64,000 nucleotides of DNA, taken from positions 87,068 to 151,067 of the forward strand of contig QKJR01000003.1 in assembly GCA_003249215.1 (NCBI GenBank), read 5' to 3'. This DNA comes from Rhodobacterales bacterium (GTDB taxonomy: Bacteria; Pseudomonadota; Alphaproteobacteria; Rhodobacterales; Rhodobacteraceae). The position numbers and the translations under genes were made by a program. The notes beneath the pieces were generated by a model. That model had not been told where the DNA came from, made no database searches, and saw only the letters and a list, made by a program, of their open reading frames with translations. Positions 18,373 through 25,046 of this stretch are shown here, in pieces (the first letter of the stretch is position 1; each line of letters starts with the position of its first letter).

Positions 18373-18401
18373 TTGACCTCTGCCCGTCACGCGCTTCTAT
18401 A
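18373..18401 (+). promoter_or_regulatory. Candidate sigma-70 promoter of sodB
   Basis: TTGACC (18373-18378) and TCTATA (18396-18401) are separated by 17 bases, 35 bases ahead of the sodB ATG. Confidence 0.6.
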
Positions 18402-18435
18402 GAGCCAACGCAAACCGCCGCGAAAGGATAAGACG

Positions 18436-19035
18436 ATGGCTTTCGAACTTCCCGATCTTCCCTATGCTCATGACGCGCTGGCCGCGCTCGGCATGTCCAA
18501 GGAAACGCTGGAATATCACCACGACCTGCACCACAAGGCCTATGTCGACAACGGCAACAAGCTGATCGCGGGCACCGAATGGGAAGGCAAGTCGGTCGAA
18601 GAGATCGTCAAGGGCACCTATGCGGCGGGCGCCGTGGCGCAGAACGGCATCTTCAACAACGCCTCGCAGCACTGGAACCACGCCCAGTTCTGGGAAATGA
18701 TGGGCCCGGGCGGCAAGACCATGCCGACCGAGCTGGAAAAAGCCATCACCGAGAGCTTCGGCTCGGTCGCCAAGTTCAAGGAAGACTTCGCCGCCGCCGG
18801 CGCCGGCCAGTTCGGCTCGGGCTGGGCCTGGCTCGTGAAAGACACCGATGGCGCGCTGAAAGTCACCAAGACCGAGAACGGCGTGAACCCGCTCTGCTTT
18901 GGTCAGACCGCGCTTCTGGGCTGCGACGTGTGGGAGCATTCCTACTACATCGACTTCCGCAACAAGCGCCCGGCCTATCTGACCAACTTCCTCGACAAGC
19001 TGGTCGATTGGGAAAACGTCGCCTCGCGCCTCTGA
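18436..19035 (+). CDS. sodB: Superoxide dismutase, Fe type
   Basis: Cytosolic enzyme converting superoxide to peroxide and oxygen. The 199-aa product has the metal ligands of the Fe/Mn family: His28 (EYHHDLHHKAY), His79 (NNASQHWNH), and the Asp/His pair in CDVWEHSYYIDF near 158-162. The motif AGAGQFGSGWAWLV and the His-Trp-Asn-His block resemble Fe enzymes more than Mn enzymes, though metal preference is not certain. AAAGGA-type spacing is seen ahead of the ATG. A promoter and a good terminator bracket it, so it is monocistronic. Confidence 0.96.
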   Translation: MAFELPDLPYAHDALAALGMSKETLEYHHDLHHKAYVDNGNKLIAGTEWEGKSVEEIVKGTYAAGAVAQNGIFNNASQHWNHAQFWEMMGPGGKTMPTELEKAITESFGSVAKFKEDFAAAGAGQFGSGWAWLVKDTDGALKVTKTENGVNPLCFGQTALLGCDVWEHSYYIDFRNKRPAYLTNFLDKLVDWENVASRL

Positions 19036-19057
19036 TCGCGGCCTGAACGAAAAACGG

Positions 19058-19085
19058 GACCCGCCGGTTTCGGCGGGTCTTTTTT
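19058..19085 (+). terminator. Terminator after sodB
   Basis: Stem GACCCGCCG / CGGCGGGTC with loop GTTT, followed by six T. It is 23 bases past the sodB stop. Confidence 0.9.
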
Positions 19086-19121
19086 GGTCCGGGGTTTCGG
19101 ATCGAAGGCGAGGAGGCGGCG

Positions 19122-20057
19122 ATGAGCGACCCGCGGCGCGAAGCGGTCAAGGGCTTCTGGGCGATGATTGCGGTCTGCGTCATCTGGGGCCTGTCGGGGC
19201 TCTATTACAAGCAGCTCTCCGAGGTGCCGCCGATCGAGGTGCTGGCGCATCGCACGCTCTGGTCAGCGATCTTCCTTGGCGCGGTTCTGGGCCTGCGCGG
19301 GCGTCTGGGCGAACTCGTCGCCGCGCTCGGTGGCGCGCGCGGCACGCTGATCCGTCTGATCCTCGCCGCGCTGGTGATCTCGACGAACTGGTTCGTCTTC
19401 ATCTGGTCGGTGAAGGAGGGGCACGCGCTCGAAGCGAGCTTTGGCTATTACATCTTCCCGCTCGTGGCGGTGCTGCTCGGGCGGCTCGTGATGGGCGAGA
19501 CGATGGGGCGGGTGCAATGGGCTGCGGTGGCGATCGCGGGGCTTGCGGTGGTGGTGCTCGGCGTCGGGCTCGGCGTCACGCCCTGGATCCCGCTGATCAT
19601 CGCGGGGACCTTCGGCTCCTATGGGCTGATCAAGAAACAGCTCTCAGTCGCGCCGGTGACCTCGGTTCTGGCCGAGGTGGTGATCCTGTCGCCGATCGCG
19701 CTGGCGGTGCTCTGGGCGGCGCATACGGGGAGGATCGGCGACGGTCAGGGCGGGCAGTTCGGGCGGGATCTCGGCCATTCCCTGATGCTCGCCTTTTCCG
19801 GCGTGCTGACTGGCGGGCCGCTGATCCTGTTCTCCTATGCCGCGCAACGGGTGCGGATGGCGACGGTGGGCCTTGTGCAATATCTCAACCCGACGCTGCA
19901 ACTCGGGGTGGCGGTTCTGGCCTTCGGCGAGCCGCTCACGCATTGGCATCTGGTTGCGCTGCCGCTGATCTGGCTGGCGCTGGCGCTCTATTCGGGGGCG
20001 AGCCTGCGGGCGGCGGCCCGCCGGCAATCGCCCCCGGCCGCGCCTGAGGCACGCTGA
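19122..20057 (+). CDS. rarD: RarD-type EamA transporter
   Basis: A 311-aa inner-membrane protein with ten hydrophobic segments in two EamA repeats (GFWAMIAVCVIWGLSGLYYKQL...; MLAFSGVLTGGPLILFSYAAQRVRMATVGLVQYLNPTLQLGVAVLAFGE). The YKQLSEVPPIEVLAHRTLWS stretch after the first helix is characteristic of RarD, a drug/metabolite-superfamily member with unclear substrate. The 3' end overlaps the opposite-strand gene at 19936 by about 120 bases. Confidence 0.92.
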   Translation: MSDPRREAVKGFWAMIAVCVIWGLSGLYYKQLSEVPPIEVLAHRTLWSAIFLGAVLGLRGRLGELVAALGGARGTLIRLILAALVISTNWFVFIWSVKEGHALEASFGYYIFPLVAVLLGRLVMGETMGRVQWAAVAIAGLAVVVLGVGLGVTPWIPLIIAGTFGSYGLIKKQLSVAPVTSVLAEVVILSPIALAVLWAAHTGRIGDGQGGQFGRDLGHSLMLAFSGVLTGGPLILFSYAAQRVRMATVGLVQYLNPTLQLGVAVLAFGEPLTHWHLVALPLIWLALALYSGASLRAAARRQSPPAAPEAR

Positions 20058-20421
20058 GCAGGTCGAGCGCGAAATCGCAGGCCGCGGCGCATTGCGTGGC
20101 GTAATCGGCGCCCTCGGCCTCGAGATGGGCTGCGAGCGAGACGACGCCCGCGCGAAACCGCAGATCGGTGAGCGCGGCCTCGATGCGCGCCTGCGAGAGG
20201 CCGACGCGGGTCAGATGCGCCACCAGCGCCTCGGTGAAGCCTTCGGTGCGCGCGTCGTCGTGAACCCAGAGCGGCAGCGCGGGCTCGGCGGCCTCGGCAT
20301 TGCGCCAGGCCGCGGTTTGCGCGCGGTGCAGCCGCTCGGCCGCGGGGCCGGTGACCTCGCCCAGATAGGCGCGCACCACCACCACGCTCAGCACGCCGAT
20401 GATCAATGTAATCGTGAACAT
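19936..20421 (-). CDS. Membrane-anchored hypothetical protein
   Basis: A 161-aa ORF with an N-terminal hydrophobic anchor (MFTITLIIGVLSVVVVRAYLG) and a helical soluble part with a conserved-looking stretch GVVSLAAHLEAEGADYATQCAAACDFALDLL. The last 35 residues are Pro/Ala-rich and overlap the end of rarD antisense. No family is recognised. The first 120 residues fill an otherwise empty gap with good codon bias, which is why I keep it. Confidence 0.55.
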   Translation of the reverse strand: MFTITLIIGVLSVVVVRAYLGEVTGPAAERLHRAQTAAWRNAEAAEPALPLWVHDDARTEGFTEALVAHLTRVGLSQARIEAALTDLRFRAGVVSLAAHLEAEGADYATQCAAACDFALDLLSVPQARPGAIAGGPPPAGSPPNRAPAPARSAAAQPDANA

Positions 20422-20528
20422 ACCCCAACCCCCGTGCGGACGGTTTCGGCTCGGGTTGGGGCGAAAAGGTGGCAGGAACGGGATCGGGGCGTGACCGAAA
20501 GGAAGAATCGGAACGATCGGGGGCGGGG

Positions 20529-21083
20529 TCAGGACAGCGCGGTTTCCAGCGCCGCCTCGAGCGCCGCCACATCCTCGACCCAGATCAGCATTTCAGCGAT
20601 CGAGCGATCGGCGAACCCTTCGGTCACGATCTGTTCGATCAGCGCGCGCAACGGTTCCCAATAGCCTTCGGTATTGAGGATCAGGATCGGTTTCTCGTGC
20701 AACCCGATCTGGCGCCAGGTCAGCACCTCGAAGAGCTCGTCCAGCGATCCCGCGCCGCCGGGCAGCACGACGATCGCATCCGAGTTCATGTACATCACCT
20801 TCTTGCGCTCGTGCATGTTCTCGGTGACGATGAAGGTCGAGAGGTCGCGCTTGCCGACCTCGCGGGCAAAGAGATGGACGGGAATCACCCCGAAGGTCTC
20901 GCCCCCCGCGGCCTGGGCCGCACGCGCCACCTCGCCCATCAGCCCGACATCCCCCGCGCCGTAGACGAGCCGCCAGCCGCGCGCGGCCAGCATCGCGCCG
21001 GTGGCGCGGGCGGCTTGGGCATAGGCGGGGCGGGCGCCCGGGCGCGAGCCGCAATAGACGCAGACGGAGGAGAGGCTGGGCAT
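20529..21083 (-). CDS. LOG-family protein (cytokinin riboside 5'-monophosphate phosphoribohydrolase type)
   Basis: A 184-aa Rossmann-type protein of the LOG/TIGR00730 family, which hydrolyses nucleoside 5'-monophosphates to base and ribose-5-phosphate. It shows VCVYCGSRPG at the start, the phosphate-binding region LVYGAGDVGLMGEVA, and the signature PGGAGSLDELFEVL (family P-G-G-x-G-T-x-x-E; here Ser replaces Thr and the spacing to Glu is kept). The ATG at 21083 gives the usual length; the ORF track adds 165 spurious residues. It stands alone, divergent from the LysM gene. Confidence 0.9.
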   Translation of the reverse strand: MPSLSSVCVYCGSRPGARPAYAQAARATGAMLAARGWRLVYGAGDVGLMGEVARAAQAAGGETFGVIPVHLFAREVGKRDLSTFIVTENMHERKKVMYMNSDAIVVLPGGAGSLDELFEVLTWRQIGLHEKPILILNTEGYWEPLRALIEQIVTEGFADRSIAEMLIWVEDVAALEAALETALS

Positions 21084-21217
21084 GATCACACCTTTCGGCT
21101 TGGGCCCGGGGGAGGGTTCCCAGAGAGGGGGCCGGGCCATCTTGAGTTTGATACGCGCTCGGCTAAGGTTGCTCAAGACGCGCGGCGACAGACTGCGCAG
21201 CAATTCAGGGGGACGGC

Positions 21218-22540
21218 ATGGCTGAGGGCGAGGCACCGCAAGGCGCCGCACAGACGGGTGCGAAGACCGGTGCAGAGGCGGGCGGGGGCACAGGCGCCAC
21301 GCGCAGGGTCGGGGGCGGCAAGGGCGCCGTGGCGGGTGTGATCGCGGCCCTCGTGGTCGTCCTAGGCATGGTGCTCGTCTTCGGGCTGCGGTTGAGCCCG
21401 GCCCCCGTCTCGCCGACCGAAACCGCGGCGACGGCGCCCGCGGGCGCAGAGCCCGCCGCGCTGATGGCGCCGGAGGCCGGGGCCGCCGCGCCGACGGAGA
21501 CCGCCGAGACGCGCGAAGCCACGCCGGACCCCGTGCAAGAGCCCGCCACCGAGACGGCGGCAGCCCCCGAGGTTGCATCCGTGGAAACCGCCGAGCCCAT
21601 GCCCGAACCCGGAGAAACCGTGGCGATCGACACGACGGACGATGTGGCCAGCTTCGATCAGGTCCGCGCCAGTGCCGATGGCACGATCACCCTCGCGGGC
21701 CGCGTCGAGCCGGGCGCGACGGTCGAGGTGTTGCTCGATGGTGCGGTGATCGACACGGTCACCGCGCTCGCAGGCGGCAGCTTCGCCTCGGTCGCGCTGG
21801 CCGGGCCTTCGGCGGCGGGGCGTCTGCTGAGCGTGCGGGTGACCGGCGCCGATGGCCAGCCGCGCGAGAGCCGCACGAATGTGATCGTGGACCCCGGCGC
21901 CGAGACCGTCGCGGTGAGCGAGGGGGAGGGCGCGCGCGTTCTTGCCGCGGCCGATCCCGCGCAACTGACGATCGACACGTTCAGCGCCGCCGAGGCCGCC
22001 GCGGGGGGCACGATCTCGGGGCGCGGGGCGCCCGCGGGATCGGTGATCCGCGCCTATCTCGACGGGGCCGAGGCGGGCCTGGCAGCCCCCGGGCCCGATG
22101 GCGCCTGGTCGATCACCCTGCCGCAGGTTGCGGCCGGGGTCCATCAGCTGCGCGTCGATGCGCTCGATGCGGCGGGCAAGGTGCTGGCGCGCGCCGAGAC
22201 CGAGGTGACCCGGCTTGCGGCCGAACCCACCGCCGAACCGCCCGCCGCAGTTGCGGCAGAGACCGCCCCCGCGCCGGTGGCCGCCGCGCCATCCGCGGCG
22301 GAAGAGGCCGCCGAAGCGACCGCCACACCTGTGCCCGAGGTCGTGCCGGCGCCCGAGACCGCGACCGTCCCCCCGCGGCTGCAGCGCATCGAGGTCCGTC
22401 CTGGCGATACGCTCTGGGCGATCGCCGGGGCCGCCTATGGCGATCCGCTGCTCTATGTGCAGGTCTTCAAGGCCAATGCCGGGCAGATCCGCGACCCCGA
22501 CAGGATCTATCCGGGGCAGGTCTTCGAACTGCCCGAATAG
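21218..22540 (+). CDS. LysM-domain envelope protein with Ig-like repeats
   Basis: A 440-aa protein with a short cytoplasmic N-terminus, one transmembrane helix at about 34-55 (GVIAALVVVLGMVLVFGLRL), an Ala/Pro/Glu-rich linker, and two bacterial Ig-like segments (about 150-205 GTITLAGRVEPGATVEVLLDG; about 265-320 GTISGRGAPAGSVIRAYLDG). It ends in a LysM domain (about 390-440, IEVRPGDTLWAIAGAAYGDP...IYPGQVFELPE). The LysM domain binds peptidoglycan, so it probably bridges membrane and wall. Similar LysM proteins with this layout are common in Rhodobacterales. Neighbour genes give no further hint. Confidence 0.85.
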   Translation: MAEGEAPQGAAQTGAKTGAEAGGGTGATRRVGGGKGAVAGVIAALVVVLGMVLVFGLRLSPAPVSPTETAATAPAGAEPAALMAPEAGAAAPTETAETREATPDPVQEPATETAAAPEVASVETAEPMPEPGETVAIDTTDDVASFDQVRASADGTITLAGRVEPGATVEVLLDGAVIDTVTALAGGSFASVALAGPSAAGRLLSVRVTGADGQPRESRTNVIVDPGAETVAVSEGEGARVLAAADPAQLTIDTFSAAEAAAGGTISGRGAPAGSVIRAYLDGAEAGLAAPGPDGAWSITLPQVAAGVHQLRVDALDAAGKVLARAETEVTRLAAEPTAEPPAAVAAETAPAPVAAAPSAAEEAAEATATPVPEVVPAPETATVPPRLQRIEVRPGDTLWAIAGAAYGDPLLYVQVFKANAGQIRDPDRIYPGQVFELPE

Positions 22541-22541
22541 G

Positions 22542-22601
22542 TTGGGCCCGAACAGCTTGGGCCCGAACAGCTTGGGCCCGAACAGCTTGGGCCTGAAGAG
22601 G
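22542..22601. repeat. 15-bp tandem repeat after the LysM gene
   Basis: Three perfect copies of TTGGGCCCGAACAGC (22542-22586) and a fourth diverged copy (TTGGGCCTGAAGAGG) start right after the LysM stop. Each unit contains the palindrome GGGCCC. Confidence 0.9.
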
Positions 22602-22692
22602 GTCGGGGCTGGACTCTCGCGGCCGAGGCCCTATGTCTGGCGGCCGGGGCGCGCGTGCGGGACTTGCGCCCTGCAAGCAGCCGGAGACCTCC

Positions 22693-24537
22693 ATGCCACC
22701 TTCCCAGATCACCACCGCAGGCAAGCCTGACCGGGCCGAACGCGCCCGCGGCTGGCGCACCATCCGTCAGGTCGCGCCCTATCTGTGGCCGCCGGGCCAG
22801 ACCTGGGTGAAACGCCGCGTGGTGATCGCGCTCGTGGCCCTCGTCGCGGCCAAGCTGATTTCGGTCTCGACGCCCTTCCTCTACAAGGCTGCGGTCGACA
22901 GCCTCGCGGGCGAGGCGCGCGACGAGGGCTGGCTGCTCGCGCTGGGCGCGGTCTCGCTGACCATCGCCTATGGCATGGCGCGGCTGATGACGGTGGCCTT
23001 CGGCGAGCTGCGCGATGCGGTCTTCGTGCGGGTCGGTCAGCGTGCCCTGCGTCAGCTCGCGCTCGAGACCTTCGAGCATATCCACCGCCTCTCGATGCGC
23101 TATCACATCACCCGCAAGACCGGCGGGCTCAGCCGGATCATCGAGCGCGGCGTGAAGGGCGTCGATTTCCTGCTGCGCTTCATGCTGTTCTCGGTCGGGC
23201 CGCTGATCCTCGAGCTGACGCTCGTCGCGATCCTCTTCGCGGTGCTCTTCGACTGGCGCTATGCGGCGATCGTGGTGGTCACGATCTGGGCCTATGTCAC
23301 CTTCACCTTCAAGATCACCGAATGGCGGGTCTCGATCCGGCGCCGGATGAACGAGGCGGACACGGCCGCGAACCAGAAGGCGATCGACAGCCTCTTGAAC
23401 TTCGAGACAGTGAAATATTTCGGCGCCGAACGGCGCGAGGCGGCGCGCTATGACGCCTCGATGGAGGGCTACGAGAAGATGGCGGTGAAAACCGGCCAGT
23501 CGCTCGCGGCGCTGAACGCGGGCCAGTCGCTGATCATCACCGCGGGGCTCGTGGCGGTGATGGTGATGGCGGCGCTGGGCGTGCAGCAGGGCAAGCTCAC
23601 GGTCGGCGATTTCGTCATGGTGCAGGCCTATATGATCCAGATCACCATGCCCTTGGGCTTCCTCGGCACGGTTTACCGCGAGATCCGGCAGGCGCTCGTC
23701 GATATGGGGGAAATGTTCGATCTGTTGCATCAGCCCGCCGAAATCACCGACAAACCGGGCGCAAATGTTCTAAAAGTGCAAGGCGGCGCGCTGCGCTTCG
23801 ATCAGGTGAAATTCGCCTACGACCCGGCGCGGCCGATCCTCAAGGGGATCTCGCTCGAGGTGCCGGCGGGGCAGACGGTGGCCCTCGTCGGGCCTTCGGG
23901 CTCGGGGAAATCGACGATCGGGCGGCTCCTGTTCCGCTTTTACGACGTGACCGGCGGCGCGATCACCATCGACGGGCAGGACCTGCGCGACGTGACGCAA
24001 CAGAGCCTGCATGACGCGATCGGCGTGGTGCCGCAGGATACGGTCCTCTTCAACGACACGATCCGCTACAACATCGCCTATGGCCGGGCGGATGCGACCG
24101 AGGCCGAGATCGTCGCCGCCGCCCGCGCCGCGAAGATCCACGACTTCGTGCTGTCGCTGCCCGAGGGCTATGACACGGCGGTGGGGGAACGCGGGCTCAA
24201 GCTCTCGGGCGGTGAGAAGCAGCGCGTGGGCATTGCCCGCACGCTCCTGAAGAACCCGCCGATCCTGCTTCTGGACGAGGCGACCTCGGCGCTGGATACC
24301 CAGACCGAGCGAGACATTCAGGACAGCCTGAAGGCGATGGGCCGCGGCCGCACGGTGATCACCATCGCGCACCGGCTCTCGACCATTGCCGATGCCGACC
24401 GGATCGTGGTGCTGGAAAAGGGCGAGGTGGTCGAAGAGGGCCGCCACGAGGAGTTGCTGTCGCGTGGTGGGCGCTATGCGGCGATGTGGGCGCGGCAATC
24501 GGCCGAAGAGGATGAGGCGCCCGAAGCGGCCGAGTGA
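22693..24537 (+). CDS. Atm1-type ABC exporter (half-transporter)
   Basis: A 614-aa fused membrane/ATPase half-transporter that would act as a homodimer in the inner membrane. Atm1/HMT1 proteins export glutathione-linked species for Fe-S assembly and metal detoxification. Six helices fill about 40-330. SMRYHITRKTGGLSRIIERGVKG and LNFETVKYFGAE are typical of the Atm1 group. The nucleotide-binding domain has Walker A GPSGSGKSTIGRLL near 400, signature LSGGEKQRV and Walker B ILLLDEATSALD. The ATG at 22693 follows GGAG; the ORF track adds 20 codons. A composite palindromic element begins 23 bases after the stop. Confidence 0.9.
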   Translation: MPPSQITTAGKPDRAERARGWRTIRQVAPYLWPPGQTWVKRRVVIALVALVAAKLISVSTPFLYKAAVDSLAGEARDEGWLLALGAVSLTIAYGMARLMTVAFGELRDAVFVRVGQRALRQLALETFEHIHRLSMRYHITRKTGGLSRIIERGVKGVDFLLRFMLFSVGPLILELTLVAILFAVLFDWRYAAIVVVTIWAYVTFTFKITEWRVSIRRRMNEADTAANQKAIDSLLNFETVKYFGAERREAARYDASMEGYEKMAVKTGQSLAALNAGQSLIITAGLVAVMVMAALGVQQGKLTVGDFVMVQAYMIQITMPLGFLGTVYREIRQALVDMGEMFDLLHQPAEITDKPGANVLKVQGGALRFDQVKFAYDPARPILKGISLEVPAGQTVALVGPSGSGKSTIGRLLFRFYDVTGGAITIDGQDLRDVTQQSLHDAIGVVPQDTVLFNDTIRYNIAYGRADATEAEIVAAARAAKIHDFVLSLPEGYDTAVGERGLKLSGGEKQRVGIARTLLKNPPILLLDEATSALDTQTERDIQDSLKAMGRGRTVITIAHRLSTIADADRIVVLEKGEVVEEGRHEELLSRGGRYAAMWARQSAEEDEAPEAAE

Positions 24538-24559
24538 TCGGCTCGCGGCTGGCTGGGCA

Positions 24560-24656
24560 GGGGGGCGCCGCCCCCCGTCGCGTGCCGCGACTCCCCCCGG
24601 AGTATTTCGGCCAGGAAAAAGCGGCAGCTTGTGGCTTTTCCTGGTGAAAATACGCC
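24560..24656 (+). repeat. Composite palindromic element, copy B1
   Basis: After the ABC gene stop come hairpin GGGGGGC-GCC-GCCCCCC (24560-24576) and hairpin GTCGCG-TGC-CGCGAC (24577-24591). Then follows the large inverted repeat GGAGTATTTcggCCAGGAAAAAGC (from 24599) / GCTTTTCCTGGtgAAAATAC (to 24655). Its architecture is the same as the GGGATATTT copies, but with different arm sequence. Confidence 0.85.
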
Positions 24657-24682
24657 GCGCGGAGCGCTCGCAGGCGCAGGTC

Positions 24683-24847
24683 TCAATCCTTCGAGAGCGT
24701 GGCCTCGCGCGGGCTGCCCGGCGCCGAGGGGGCGGCGGGGCCCGCCTCCTTGATCCCCCAGCCGCCGGTGGGCACGGTCAGAACACCGGCCGGAGCGGCG
24801 CCGACGATCAGGCTCGAGAGCAGGGCAGTGGCAAGGGCAAGGCGCAT
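24683..24847 (-). CDS. Small secreted or membrane peptide, unknown
   Basis: A 54-aa ORF starting MRLALATALLSSLIVGAAPAG, a clean signal-peptide-like segment with a possible cleavage after AAPAG, followed by a short Gly/Pro/Ala-rich mature part. GGGAG lies about 8 bases ahead of the ATG. No family is recognised. The longer ORF to 24940 reads through the spacer. It sits between two palindromic elements. Confidence 0.5.
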   Translation of the reverse strand: MRLALATALLSSLIVGAAPAGVLTVPTGGWGIKEAGPAAPSAPGSPREATLSKD

Positions 24848-24931
24848 CTTCGGTCTCCCGTTCGATGGCTCAGCCTGCCAGAGGCGGGCGCGCGGCCCAA
24901 GTCCGGCATTCCCGACCCCCGGCGCCTCTTT

Positions 24932-25001
24932 CCCCCTCACCTGTGCAAAATATCCCGGGGGGTGAATTGGCCGCAGGCCAAGAGGGGGCGAGTAGCCCCC
25001 T
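24932..25001 (-). repeat. Composite palindromic element, copy A3 (half)
   Basis: Read on the minus strand after the RND permease stop: hairpin AGGGGGC-TACTC-GCCCCCT (24983-25001), hairpin TTGGCC-TGC-GGCCAA (24967-24981), then TTCACCCCCCGGGATATTTTGCACAGGTGAGGGGG. Only one arm of the large inverted repeat is present. Confidence 0.8.
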
Positions 25002-25046
25002 GCGCCCTCGCCCCCTGCGCCCCGTCAATCGGCCGGGCGGATGACG

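Noticed and set aside
20529-21578. N-terminal extension of the LOG protein to 349 aa
   Set aside because: The extra 165 residues are Arg/Pro-rich shadow of the LysM gene region; family length is reached from 21083.
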